Source: an uncultured Clostridia bacterium (GTDB lineage: Bacteria; Bacillota; Clostridia; Christensenellales; Aristaeellaceae). From it: 64,000 nucleotides of DNA. The notes under the pieces are model-generated. The model worked only from the letters and a program-made list of their open reading frames with translations. It was not told the DNA's origin and made no database searches. Every line of letters starts with the position of its first letter. Within the stretch, counting starts at the first letter, position 1. A program made the position numbers and the translations under genes. Positions 33,204 through 41,276 of the stretch are shown piece after piece. The stretch covers positions 1 through 64,000 of the forward strand of contig CAKUKM010000001.1 of assembly GCA_934663595.1 (NCBI GenBank), written 5' to 3'.

Positions 33204-33556
33204 GCGCAAACCAAACGCCCGGCAGAGCTCCTGCCGGGCGCGATCGTTTATTCAGTTGTGCAAGAAAGTCGAGATACTGTCGTGCTGGTTCCGTCTGCAT
33301 CCCCCGGCGTTTCACCCTTATGGTCTTTGTTTAAAGATGAAAATGCCGTTTCGAAAACGAATCTATCTCAATTCGGGCAAACGCTCAACGCGTGGGAGAT
33401 GCAGACGATGGTCTGGCTTGCGGGTTCCGAATGGTACAATGGAATCGCCTCCCCTCATGGTATTCGACCGAACCGCCCGAACGCGCGCGGCCTCTGATCC
33501 TGCGTGCGAATGAAACGTTGCTTTGCCGCTTCCCTCGGGCGTCTTTTCCTTGATCT
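33204..33556 (-). ncRNA. Candidate structured non-coding RNA, family not identified
   Basis: On the minus strand, a perfect promoter (33563-33591) is followed by about 350 nt without a convincing gene, ending in the 9-bp hairpin 33217-33239. The RNA can fold strongly. A 14-bp long-range helix pairs 33394-33407 with 33292-33305 (three G-U or G-C closing pairs). Inside it, 33375-33384 pairs with 33307-33317 (6 plus 3 bp). Small hairpins lie within the enclosed loop. I did not see the RNase P core (GAGGAAAGUC), the tmRNA T-arm and CCA end, or the SRP tip (GGAAGCAGC). Other clostridial RNAs such as raiA or 6S could not be excluded. It is convergent with the WG-repeat gene. Confidence 0.65.
33217..33239. 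terminator. Strong GC-rich hairpin between convergent units
   Basis: A perfect 9-bp stem (33217-33225 with 33231-33239) with a 5-nt loop. Neither side has a perfect T run; the minus side reads GTTTGGTTTG. It probably ends both the RNA candidate and the WG-repeat gene. Confidence 0.7.
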
Positions 33557-33562
33557 GGTTTG

Positions 33563-33591
33563 ATTATAGCACGGAATGTTAAAACTGTCAA
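33563..33591 (-). promoter_or_regulatory. Perfect consensus promoter of the RNA candidate
   Basis: TTGACA (33591-33586), 17 bp, TATAAT (33568-33563) on the minus strand. No RBS-led open frame of meaningful length follows. Confidence 0.88.
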
Positions 33592-33603
33592 CCCTGTTTT
33601 AAC
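33578..33603. promoter_or_regulatory. Inverted repeat flanking the -35 box of the RNA promoter
   Basis: GTTAAAAC (33578-33585) and GTTTTAAC (33596-33603) are perfect inverted copies with the TTGACA box in the 10-nt spacer. This is the position of a repressor operator. Confidence 0.65.
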
Positions 33604-33611
33604 AAAAATTT

Positions 33612-34643
33612 TCATCCGAGATACGCGCGCAGCAGCTTGAACGTATTCTCCACGCCGTCGCGATGGCTGCGCTCGTAGCCGTGAGAGGCGTATACGCCCG
33701 AGCCGATCAGGCCGTGGCGCAGGTCGTTGCCGGCGGAAAGCGTGGCCTCGACGTCCGAGCCGTAATGCGGGTAAACGTCCACCGCGTAATCGAGATTTTC
33801 GCGCTTCGCGGCGGCAATCAGGCCCTTGACGACCGAATAGCTGTACGGGCCGCCGCTGTCCTTGGCGCAGATGGAAACCTGCCGCTCGGTGCATTCCAGT
33901 CCGTCGCCCACGCAGCCCATATCCACCGAAATCGCCTCGGTCACGCCCGCGGGAACGCTCGCCGCGCCGCCGTGGCCGACCTCTTCATACACGGTGATGT
34001 GGCCCCAGACGCGGCGCTCCGGAACGACGCCTTCGTCCTTTAAGTATTTCGCATAGCCGAGCAGAATGCCGACGGACAGCTTGTCGTCCAGAAAGCGGCT
34101 CTTGATATAGCCCTTTTCGGTGATTCGCGTGCGCGGCTCGAAGCAGACGAAGTCGCCCGGGCGAATGCCGAGCTTCATCGTCTCGTCGCGCGAGGCGGTG
34201 ATTTCGTCGAGCACGACCTCCATCTTGTCCCATGCGCGCGTTGTGGACGAATAATCACCGTTTACGTGAATGGACGCGTCGCACAGCTGCAGCGTGCCCT
34301 CGTATTTGCCGTCGAATTTGGTGATCACGCGCACGTTTTCGGTTTCGGCGTTGTTCGGATTCATGCCGCCGATGTTGGTCAGCCGCAGCCGGCCGTTGCC
34401 CTTGACCTCCGCGACCATGCCGCCCAGCGTGTCCAGATGCGTCTCCAGCAGCACGCCGTTCTGCGCGTCCCGGCCGCCGAGATCGACCAGCACGCCGCCC
34501 TTGTTCGTCTTCATCGGCGCGTAGCCCAGCGCGCGCAGCTCGGTCAATACGAAATCCACGCAATCGTCGGTATAGCCGGTCGGGCTGTCGATCGAGAGCA
34601 GCTTTACGGTTTCATCCATTATAAATCTGGTGTAATCAAACAT
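33612..34643 (-). CDS. M42-family metalloaminopeptidase
   Basis: A co-catalytic zinc or cobalt peptidase of the tetrahedral aminopeptidase type, cytoplasmic. The metal ligands can be placed in the 343 residues: His in LETHLDTLGG, Asp in RFLDDKLS, the Glu pair in VYEEVGHGG, Asp in SVDMGC, and the last His in ASHGYERSH. The ATG at 34643 has AGGGAGGA upstream. A start at 34664 would lie before the binding site. It overlaps the end of mtlD by 8 nt, so the two form an operon though they share no obvious pathway. Confidence 0.9.
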   Translation of the reverse strand: MFDYTRFIMDETVKLLSIDSPTGYTDDCVDFVLTELRALGYAPMKTNKGGVLVDLGGRDAQNGVLLETHLDTLGGMVAEVKGNGRLRLTNIGGMNPNNAETENVRVITKFDGKYEGTLQLCDASIHVNGDYSSTTRAWDKMEVVLDEITASRDETMKLGIRPGDFVCFEPRTRITEKGYIKSRFLDDKLSVGILLGYAKYLKDEGVVPERRVWGHITVYEEVGHGGAASVPAGVTEAISVDMGCVGDGLECTERQVSICAKDSGGPYSYSVVKGLIAAAKRENLDYAVDVYPHYGSDVEATLSAGNDLRHGLIGSGVYASHGYERSHRDGVENTFKLLRAYLG

Positions 34644-35802
34644 GGTTTTCCTCCCTGTAAGCATCGCGAATCAGCGGATAGAGCTTCTCCTCCGGATTCA
34701 GCGACATGTAATGACTCAATACATAATCAATTCCCTGTTCGCGCAGCGCCTTCTGGATTTCCGCGGCGCTCGCATCGTCCGCGCGGTCAAACCGCAGCGC
34801 GGCCAGAATGGTGCGCACGATCGGCGCGGGATCGACGTTTTCCTCCATTGCAAACAGCGCCGCGCCCACCAGACGGTCGTTTCGGCGCAGCTTGCGCACG
34901 GGATCCGCGCCCACGCGGGCCACGGTGTCCTTCAGCGCGCGATTGCGGAAGCGCTCGAGCAGATCGAGCACGTTGCCCTCGACATTTTCGCGCACGCCCT
35001 CGCCGAAGCGATGAATCAGCGCCTGCGCGCTCACCATCATGCTCGCCTTCGCGGCGGCGTAGATCTCGGGATCCTCGATCGCCTGCCAGATCATCTCATA
35101 GCTCTTCAGATTGCCCAGGTACGCGCACGTCGCATGGCCGCCGTTGTGCAGAAACAGCTTTCTTTTGATGTAAAACTCAAACGGCGAATACGGAACCAGC
35201 CCGGCAAGCTGCGGAATTTCGCCCTTGAACGCGTCTTTGTCCACCGGCAGCTCGCAATACGGCTCCACGCAGATCAGCAGCCGGTCCTTTGCGCGCATTT
35301 CCGGCGTGAGCGGCGGCACCATGCGCCCGATCGACGGCTCGACCAGACCGAGATTCTCGTCCGCCCAGCGCTTCTGCTCGTCGGTAAAGCATGCATACAG
35401 CCATTCGCGCATCAGCTTGTCCACTTCCAGCTGGTTTTCGCAGAGAATGATGTTCAGCGGCTTTCCGCCGCGCTCCATGCGCGCGACAATGCCCTTTGCA
35501 ATTGCCGGAGCGACGCGCGGCAGAATATTTACGCCCACGGCCGTGGCCATGATATCGCAGGTCGCGATTTCGTCGATCGCCTGATCGGTCGTGGAATTGA
35601 CCGCGCGGACGGGCGCGACGCGCGTGTCCTGCTCGCCCTCGTTGGAAACGATGCGCACCGTGTATTCGCCGCGGCGATTCATTTCGTCGATCACGTCCTG
35701 CATGATGTCCAGAAACACGACCTCATAGCCCGAATCCGAGAAGACCTTGCCGATAAATCCGCGCCCGATGTTGCCCGCGCCGTACATAACCGCCTTTTTC
35801 AT
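34636..35802 (-). CDS. mtlD: Mannitol-1-phosphate 5-dehydrogenase
   Basis: Oxidises mannitol-1-phosphate to fructose-6-phosphate with NAD. The 388 residues start with the Rossmann motif YGAGNIGRGFIG. The central part has CENQLEVDKL and VPYSPFEFYIKRKLFLHNGGHA, which contains the catalytic Lys and the conserved HNxGHA of polyol dehydrogenases. No mannitol PTS genes are visible in the window, so the source of the substrate is unknown. A minus-strand TATAAT box lies at 35847-35842. It overlaps the M42 peptidase gene. Confidence 0.92.
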   Translation of the reverse strand: MKKAVMYGAGNIGRGFIGKVFSDSGYEVVFLDIMQDVIDEMNRRGEYTVRIVSNEGEQDTRVAPVRAVNSTTDQAIDEIATCDIMATAVGVNILPRVAPAIAKGIVARMERGGKPLNIILCENQLEVDKLMREWLYACFTDEQKRWADENLGLVEPSIGRMVPPLTPEMRAKDRLLICVEPYCELPVDKDAFKGEIPQLAGLVPYSPFEFYIKRKLFLHNGGHATCAYLGNLKSYEMIWQAIEDPEIYAAAKASMMVSAQALIHRFGEGVRENVEGNVLDLLERFRNRALKDTVARVGADPVRKLRRNDRLVGAALFAMEENVDPAPIVRTILAALRFDRADDASAAEIQKALREQGIDYVLSHYMSLNPEEKLYPLIRDAYREENHV

Positions 35803-35841
35803 GAGAAATCCTTCCTTTTTTCGGTAAAATCACTTGACATG

Positions 35842-35847
35842 ATTATA
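35842..35847 (-). promoter_or_regulatory. -10 box upstream of mtlD
   Basis: TATAAT on the minus strand, 40 nt before the mtlD ATG. No good -35 box is found at the usual distance. Confidence 0.5.
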
Positions 35848-35881
35848 CCACAAGACGCGCCGTTTGACCAGTGCGGCAAAC

Positions 35882-35909
35882 AAAAATCCGCGCATCTTTC
35901 AGCGCGGAT
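35882..35909 (-). terminator. Intrinsic terminator of the DegV gene
   Basis: An 8-bp stem (35902-35909 with 35886-35893) with an 8-nt loop, followed by five T residues on the minus strand. Confidence 0.85.
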
Positions 35910-35918
35910 GGGGCGGGA

Positions 35919-36791
35919 TTACCGCTCGGAGCCTACGAAGAACAGCGATACGACGCCCGGGCCGGTGTGCGCGCCGATCACGGGGCCGACGTAATTGATG
36001 CGGATATCCGTAATTCCAAACTTTTCGCGCACGAGCGAGGCGACGTATTCCGCGTCCTCCCGGCAATCGCCGTGGCAGATGTACACGCGCTGCTTCTCCG
36101 GCTCAGTCGCGAGCTTCTCCATCTTGGCCACCAGCGCGCGCAGCGAGGCCTTGCGGCCGCGCGCAACGTCCACCTTGATCAGATGGCCTTCGTTGTCCAT
36201 GTGCATGACCGGCTTGATGCTCAGCACCGAGCCGACGATCGCGGTCGCGGCGCTCACACGTCCGCCGCGCTTTAAGAACATCAGATCGTTCACGGTAAAC
36301 CAGTGGCAAATGTGCAGCTTCAGCGATTCGGCATAATCGCGCAGCTCGTCGATCGACATGCCCGCCTGTTTCTTCTCGTGGCACAGATCCACAAACAGGC
36401 CCTCGCCCAGCGACGCGCACAGCGAATCCACCGCGTACAGCTTGCGCTCCGGATACTTTTCGCTCAGCTCGCGCATCGCGATCGCGCCGGAATTGTAGGT
36501 GCCGCTCAGGCCCGAGGAGAACGCGAGGTACAGCACGTCCACGCCCGCCTGGCACAGCGGCTCGAGCACCTCCATGAACTGCTCGCTCGTGACCGCGGAG
36601 GTTTTGGCCGATTTCGCGGTTACGACGCGCTCAAAGAACTCGTGAAAGCCGATTTCGCGCCCATCGAGATAGTTGCGATAGAGCTTGCCGTCCATATCCA
36701 CCGTCAGCGGGAGAACCGTCAGCTGCATCTGATCGGCCAGCTCGGCCGGCAGATCGCAGGAAGAATCCGTCAAAAGAACGTAGTCCGCCAT
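35919..36791 (-). CDS. DegV-family fatty-acid-binding protein
   Basis: A 290-residue protein of the DegV/FakB family. Members bind a fatty acid and present it to a FakA kinase for phosphorylation, feeding phospholipid synthesis. The family pattern is complete: LLTDSSCDLP at the N-terminus, KTSAVTSEQF, LAFSSGLSGTYNS, and the C-terminal YVGPVIGAHTGPGVVSLFF. No FakA gene is adjacent. A GGAGGTG site precedes the ATG. It is a single transcription unit with its own consensus promoter and terminator. Confidence 0.93.
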   Translation of the reverse strand: MADYVLLTDSSCDLPAELADQMQLTVLPLTVDMDGKLYRNYLDGREIGFHEFFERVVTAKSAKTSAVTSEQFMEVLEPLCQAGVDVLYLAFSSGLSGTYNSGAIAMRELSEKYPERKLYAVDSLCASLGEGLFVDLCHEKKQAGMSIDELRDYAESLKLHICHWFTVNDLMFLKRGGRVSAATAIVGSVLSIKPVMHMDNEGHLIKVDVARGRKASLRALVAKMEKLATEPEKQRVYICHGDCREDAEYVASLVREKFGITDIRINYVGPVIGAHTGPGVVSLFFVGSER

Positions 36792-36830
36792 CTAAAAGCA
36801 CCTCCGAAAAAGGGTATTTACATAATCGGA

Positions 36831-36859
36831 ATTATAGCATATCCTGAATTCGTTGTCAA
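36831..36859 (-). promoter_or_regulatory. Consensus promoter of the DegV gene
   Basis: TTGACA (36859-36854), 17 bp, TATAAT (36836-36831) on the minus strand; both perfect. Confidence 0.88.
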
Positions 36860-36911
36860 TATTTGCCGGGCACGGCGCGACGAAAGCTGGTATTAAAAAC
36901 CATAAACAAAT

Positions 36912-36935
36912 CCCCGTCCGGATGGGCGGACGGGG
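36912..36935 (-). terminator. Terminator of the MarR-ABC exporter operon
   Basis: A 9-bp stem (36927-36935 with 36912-36920) followed by ATTTGTTTA on the minus strand, just after the stop at 36946. Confidence 0.75.
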
Positions 36936-36945
36936 GAGAGGCGGA

Positions 36946-38811
36946 TCAGGAAAGCTCCTTCTTGCCGGTATACAATTCGTAATAGCGGCCCTTCAGCGCA
37001 AGCAGATCGTCGTGATCGCCGCGCTCGATGATCTCGCCGTTTTCGAGAACCATAATCGCGTTGGCGTTGCGAACGGTGGACAGGCGATGGGCGATGACGA
37101 ACGTGGTGCGGTTCTCCATCAGGTGATCCATGCCCTTTTCAATCAGCCGCTCGGTGCGGGTATCGACGGAGCTGGTCGCCTCGTCGAGCACCAGTATCGG
37201 CGCCTTGCTGAGCGCCGCGCGCGCGATATTGAGCAACTGCCGCTGACCCTGCGACAGGTTTGCGCCGTCGCCTTCGATTACGGTGTTGTAGCCGTCGGAC
37301 AGGCGCTGAATGAAGCCGTCGGCGCTGGCCATCTTCGCCGCCTCGATCACCTCTTCGTCCGTCGCGTCCAGGCGGCCGTAGCGGATGTTTTCCATGATCG
37401 TGCCGCTGAAGAGATGCGTGTCCTGCAGCACCATCGCGATGTTCTTCCTCAGGTAATCGCGCTTGAAATGGTGAATGTCGATGCCGTCGATCGTGATTGA
37501 GCCGGAATCGATATCATAGAAGCGATTCAGCAGGTTCGTGATCGTGGTTTTGCCCGCGCCGGTCGAGCCGACGAACGCGATTTTCTGGCCGGGCTTGGCA
37601 TAGAGCGAGATGTGCTTGAGGATCGTCTTTCCCGGATTGTAGCCGAAGGTCACGTCGTCCAGAATCACATGGCCCTCGAGCTTCTCCGGTGCAACCGCGT
37701 CGGGCGCGTCGGGCGTTTCGGGATCGAGATCCATGATGCGGAACACGCGCTCCGCGCCGGCGAGAGCGGACAGGATCGTGCTCATCTGCTGCGAAATTTC
37801 GCTCACGGGGCGCGAGAACTGGCGCGAGTAATTCACAAATACGGCCAGGCCGCCGATATCGAACAGCCCCAGCGCGCACAGCACGCCGCCCACGCCCGCG
37901 GTCAGCGAATAGCTGATCTGGCTGGTATTGCCCATGACCGGGCCCATGATGCCGCCCAGGAACTGCGCCTTCTGCTGCTTGCCGCGCAGATCGTCGTTCA
38001 GGCGGCTGAATTCCTCAATGCAGGTTTCCTCGTGGCAGAAGACCTTTACGACCTTCTGGCCGGAGACGTTTTCCTCGATATAGCCGTTGACCGCGCCGAG
38101 CGCCGCCTGCTGGCCGAGATAGTATTTGCGGCTGTGCTTCATCAGCTTTCCGCCGCCGAGCGCGAATACCGGCAGGAACGCGACCGTAATCAGCGTAAGC
38201 CAGATGTTCGTAAAGATCATCATGGCGAGCGTGCCGACCAGCGTGAACGCGCCGGAGATCATCGAGGTGATCGACGAATCCAGCATCGTTCCGATGTTGT
38301 CGACGTCGTTGGTGAAGCGCGACATGATTTCGCCGTTGGATTCATTGTCGAAAAAGCGAATCGGCAGCGTCTGCAGCTTCGTGAACAGATCCTCGCGAAT
38401 GCGCGCGATTGCGTTCTGGGAAACGCCGATCATCAGGCGGTTCTGCAGATACGTGCCGCCCACGCCCGCGAGGTAAACGCCGCCCATAACGCCGATCATC
38501 GCCGCGAGGTAGGCAATGCGCTCGGAAGCAGGAATGCCGGCTTCCGCAATGCGGTTGATGATCGGGCGCAGCAGATACGAGCCCGCGACCGACGCGGCGG
38601 TGCTCACCAGCATGCAGGCGAACACGGCGATCAGCCGCTTTTTGAACATGCCGATATAGGTCAGAATCCGGCGAATGGTCGCGCCAGCGTTCTTGGGCTT
38701 GCCGGTGGCCATGCCGCGCGGCCCGCGCGGGCCCGGGCCGGCTTTTTTCTGCGGATCGGAGCGATGGCCGCCGTAGCGCGCGGTCAGGTTTTCAAGCGAT
38801 CTTGCGGGCAT
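36946..38811 (-). CDS. ABC exporter half-transporter with canonical catalytic Glu
   Basis: A 621-residue half-transporter with an N-terminal six-helix membrane domain (about 55-340) and a nucleotide-binding domain. The Walker A is GSTGAGKTT and Walker B is ILVLDEATS with the catalytic Glu. The signature motif is degenerate, LSQGQRQ instead of LSGGQ. Together with the next entry this predicts a heterodimer with one active and one degenerate ATP site, as in BmrCD, LmrCD and TM287/288. A 50-residue Pro/Gly/Arg-rich cytoplasmic head precedes the membrane domain. Its ATG overlaps the stop of the partner by one base (TAATG). The substrate is unknown; drugs or lipids are usual. Confidence 0.92.
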   Translation of the reverse strand: MPARSLENLTARYGGHRSDPQKKAGPGPRGPRGMATGKPKNAGATIRRILTYIGMFKKRLIAVFACMLVSTAASVAGSYLLRPIINRIAEAGIPASERIAYLAAMIGVMGGVYLAGVGGTYLQNRLMIGVSQNAIARIREDLFTKLQTLPIRFFDNESNGEIMSRFTNDVDNIGTMLDSSITSMISGAFTLVGTLAMMIFTNIWLTLITVAFLPVFALGGGKLMKHSRKYYLGQQAALGAVNGYIEENVSGQKVVKVFCHEETCIEEFSRLNDDLRGKQQKAQFLGGIMGPVMGNTSQISYSLTAGVGGVLCALGLFDIGGLAVFVNYSRQFSRPVSEISQQMSTILSALAGAERVFRIMDLDPETPDAPDAVAPEKLEGHVILDDVTFGYNPGKTILKHISLYAKPGQKIAFVGSTGAGKTTITNLLNRFYDIDSGSITIDGIDIHHFKRDYLRKNIAMVLQDTHLFSGTIMENIRYGRLDATDEEVIEAAKMASADGFIQRLSDGYNTVIEGDGANLSQGQRQLLNIARAALSKAPILVLDEATSSVDTRTERLIEKGMDHLMENRTTFVIAHRLSTVRNANAIMVLENGEIIERGDHDDLLALKGRYYELYTGKKELS

Positions 38812-40544
38812 TAGGCTCCCTCCTTTTTATCGGTCTGAGAATAATAGATCTCCTGGTATTCGCGGTTGCTGCGCAGAAGCTCGTCGTGGGTGCCCACGCC
38901 GGTGATTCTGCCGTCGTCGAGCACGACGATCTTGTCCGCGTCGATGACGGACGAAATGCGCTGCGCGATGATGATTTTGGTCGAATCCTTCAGGCTCGTC
39001 GCAAACGCCTCGCGAATGCGCGCCTCGGTGGCGGTGTCGACCGCGCTGGTCGAGTCGTCCAGAATCAGAATCTTCGGCTTTTTCAGAAGCGCGCGCGCAA
39101 TGCACAGGCGCTGCTTCTGGCCGCCGGATACGTTCGAGCCGCCCTGATCGAGCACGTGCTCATAGCCGTCGGCAAACGAGCGAATGAAGCCGTCCGCCTG
39201 CGCGCTCTCGGCCGCCGCGGTCAGCTGCGCGTCCGTCGCCAGATCGTCGCCCCAGCGCAGGTTTTCCTCGATCGTTCCGGAGAAGAGCACGTTCTTCTGC
39301 AGCACCATGCCGACGCCCGTGCGCAGACGATTCAGATTGTAATCGCGCACGTTTACGCCGTCGACCAGAATCTCGCCCTCGTCCGCATCGTAGAGGCGCG
39401 GAATCATCGAAACCAGCGTGGTTTTGCCGCAGCCGGTCGAGCCGACGACGCCGACCGTTTCGCCGGGATTGATCGTGAGGTTGATGTTGTCGAGCACCTT
39501 CCCGGGGCTGGTCTTGTAATAGCGGAAGGAGACGTTTTTGAATTCGATTTTGCCGGCCGTTACGTCCAGATCGGGGCAGGCGGCGTTTTCGTCGCTCAAA
39601 TCGATCTTCTCATCCAGCACCTCCGAAATGCGCTTCGCGCTGGCGAGCGCGCGGGAGCTGTTCATGAAGATCATCGTGAGCATCATCAGCGACATCAGGA
39701 TCTGCGTAATATAGGTAATGAACGACGAAAGATCGCCCACGCTCAGCTGCGTGTTGATCACCATCTTGCCTCCGAACCAGATCACGGCCAGCGAGGTCAG
39801 GTTCATCATCAGCATCATCGCCGGCATCATCGTGACCATGACGTTCAACGCGCTCAGCGTCGTGTTCTTCAAATCCGTGTTCGTCTCGCGGAAGCGGTCG
39901 TTTTCATAGTCCTCGCGCACGAACGATTTGATCACGCGCTCGTTCGTCAGGTCCTCCTGAATGCGGGTGTTGAGCGCATCGATCTTCTTCTGCGTCTTCT
40001 GAAAGCGCGGATATCCGGTGCGGATCACGACGAACTGGATGATCACCAGCAGCGGAATCGTGACCGCCAGCACCTTCGCGAGGTCGGGGCTCAGCGAAAT
40101 CGACGCAATCAGCGCGCCGATCAGCATGCCCGGCGAGCGCAGGCACATGCGCATCAGCATGTTGATCATGTTCATGATCTGGGTGACGTCGTTCGTCAGG
40201 CGCGTGACCAGCGAGCCGGTCGAGAAGCGATCGATATTCGCAAACGAGAACTGCTGGATCTTTGCGTAAACGTCCCTGCGCACGTCGGCCGCGAAATTGA
40301 CCGAGGCCTTCGACGCGTAATACGCACCGCCGATGCCGCCGGTCATCATCAGTATGGCTGTGAGCACCATGATCGCGCAGGCAATCACGATGTAGGTCAC
40401 GTTCTGCGTCGCCACGCCCGTATCAATGATCTTCGCGTAAATGCGCGGCAATACGATTTCGCCGATGACCTCGACGATCATGCACAGCGGCCCGATGATG
40501 AAATATTTCGTGTAGGGCCGCGCGTAATGGAGCCATCTTTTCAA
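38811..40544 (-). CDS. ABC exporter half-transporter with degenerate Walker B
   Basis: A 577-residue half-transporter, partner of the preceding entry. Six membrane helices lie at about 15-290. The nucleotide-binding domain has Walker A GSTGCGKTT, an intact signature VSGGQKQR and Walker B ILILDDSTS. In Walker B the catalytic Glu is replaced by Asp, so the site formed with the partner LSQGQ is the degenerate one. I chose the TTG start at 40544: AAAGGAAG is 9 nt upstream and it overlaps the MarR stop. An ORF extending to 40622 would run through the regulator gene and is rejected. Confidence 0.9.
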   Translation of the reverse strand: MKRWLHYARPYTKYFIIGPLCMIVEVIGEIVLPRIYAKIIDTGVATQNVTYIVIACAIMVLTAILMMTGGIGGAYYASKASVNFAADVRRDVYAKIQQFSFANIDRFSTGSLVTRLTNDVTQIMNMINMLMRMCLRSPGMLIGALIASISLSPDLAKVLAVTIPLLVIIQFVVIRTGYPRFQKTQKKIDALNTRIQEDLTNERVIKSFVREDYENDRFRETNTDLKNTTLSALNVMVTMMPAMMLMMNLTSLAVIWFGGKMVINTQLSVGDLSSFITYITQILMSLMMLTMIFMNSSRALASAKRISEVLDEKIDLSDENAACPDLDVTAGKIEFKNVSFRYYKTSPGKVLDNINLTINPGETVGVVGSTGCGKTTLVSMIPRLYDADEGEILVDGVNVRDYNLNRLRTGVGMVLQKNVLFSGTIEENLRWGDDLATDAQLTAAAESAQADGFIRSFADGYEHVLDQGGSNVSGGQKQRLCIARALLKKPKILILDDSTSAVDTATEARIREAFATSLKDSTKIIIAQRISSVIDADKIVVLDDGRITGVGTHDELLRSNREYQEIYYSQTDKKEGA

Positions 40545-41026
40545 TTTAATGCACTTCCTTTCGCTTCTTCTTCCGCCTCGCAGGCACGCAGATTTTGCTG
40601 CATGTGCTCCAGGCGCGCGCACAGGGTTTCGATTTCCTCTCGATCGAAGCCCTCGAACACGCGCTGATCCACCGCGTCAAAGGTGCGGCGCGTATCGTCC
40701 ATCAGCTTTTTGCCCTTTTCCGAAATGCGCACGCTGTTGCGCCGGAGATCGCTCTTATCGTCGCTGCGCAGCACGTAGCCGTCCTCCACCAGACTTTTCA
40801 AAAGCCGCGTTACGCACGCGGGGCTCACGTCGAACCGCTCGGCGATCTCCTTTTGCGAATGCGGCTCGGTCGATTCGCTCAAAAACATCAGCACCTTCCG
40901 CTGGCTGCGGTGCACGCCCGAATCGCCGAATAATCGCTCGATCAGGCGATGATGCATCCGCGAATTGTGAATCAGAAGATCCATCGCGTGGTGCACCAGC
41001 TGCGCCCGATTCCGATCCTGTTCCAT
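40541..41026 (-). CDS. MarR-family transcriptional regulator
   Basis: A 161-residue winged-helix regulator. The DNA-binding part is at about 40-105: HRSQRKVLMFLSES, QKEIAERFDVSPACVTRLLK and the wing DDKSDLRRNSVRISEKG, followed by the dimerisation helices. The ATG at 41026 has AAGGAAGGAG just upstream. A TTG 21 nt earlier is in frame but lies before the binding site. It is the first gene of the operon with both ABC half-transporters and probably represses it, releasing on binding a toxic compound. The AT-rich repeat at 41048 lies between promoter and gene. Confidence 0.9.
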   Translation of the reverse strand: MEQDRNRAQLVHHAMDLLIHNSRMHHRLIERLFGDSGVHRSQRKVLMFLSESTEPHSQKEIAERFDVSPACVTRLLKSLVEDGYVLRSDDKSDLRRNSVRISEKGKKLMDDTRRTFDAVDQRVFEGFDREEIETLCARLEHMQQNLRACEAEEEAKGSALN

Positions 41027-41047
41027 GCGCTCCTTCCTTTCTTTCAA

Positions 41048-41070
41048 AATTATTTGACTAGTTGATAATT
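41048..41070. promoter_or_regulatory. Candidate MarR operator
   Basis: A 23-bp AT-rich element with ends AATTAT/ATAATT in inverted orientation and a TTGACTAGTTGA core, between the -10 box and the MarR start. The symmetry is imperfect in the centre. Confidence 0.5.
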
Positions 41071-41082
41071 GACATGTTCTGA

Positions 41083-41111
41083 ATTATAGCATGCGATTGC
41101 AAATTGCGCAA
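41083..41111 (-). promoter_or_regulatory. Promoter of the MarR-ABC exporter operon
   Basis: TTGCGC (41111-41106), 17 bp, TATAAT (41088-41083) on the minus strand. Confidence 0.7.
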
Positions 41112-41276
41112 CGAGGGGAATTGTAAAAAAACGCGCCCGCAGCGGCGAAATGCAAAAAATTAACATTCAAAAATCCGGAAAAGACAGAACAAAATGGAAC
41201 GGACGGGTGTCCAATAGTTGAAGGATGCAAAGAAGCGCCCTTTGCCGAGAGTGAAACGGAAAGGAAGCCGATTGAA

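Noticed and set aside
32977..33315. Minus-strand ORF starting near 33315 with protein-like first 20 residues
   Set aside because: It runs through the 33217 hairpin and into the opposite strand of the WG-repeat gene, where it becomes a shadow; no binding site at a good distance.
33258..33497. 79-codon plus-strand ORF over the RNA candidate
   Set aside because: It would start with GTG without a binding site and lies opposite a perfect promoter and stable RNA helices.
33204..33556. RNase P RNA, tmRNA or SRP RNA
   Set aside because: None of the core sequences of these families could be found in the region; only a short GGGUGAAAC match to RNase P, which is not enough.
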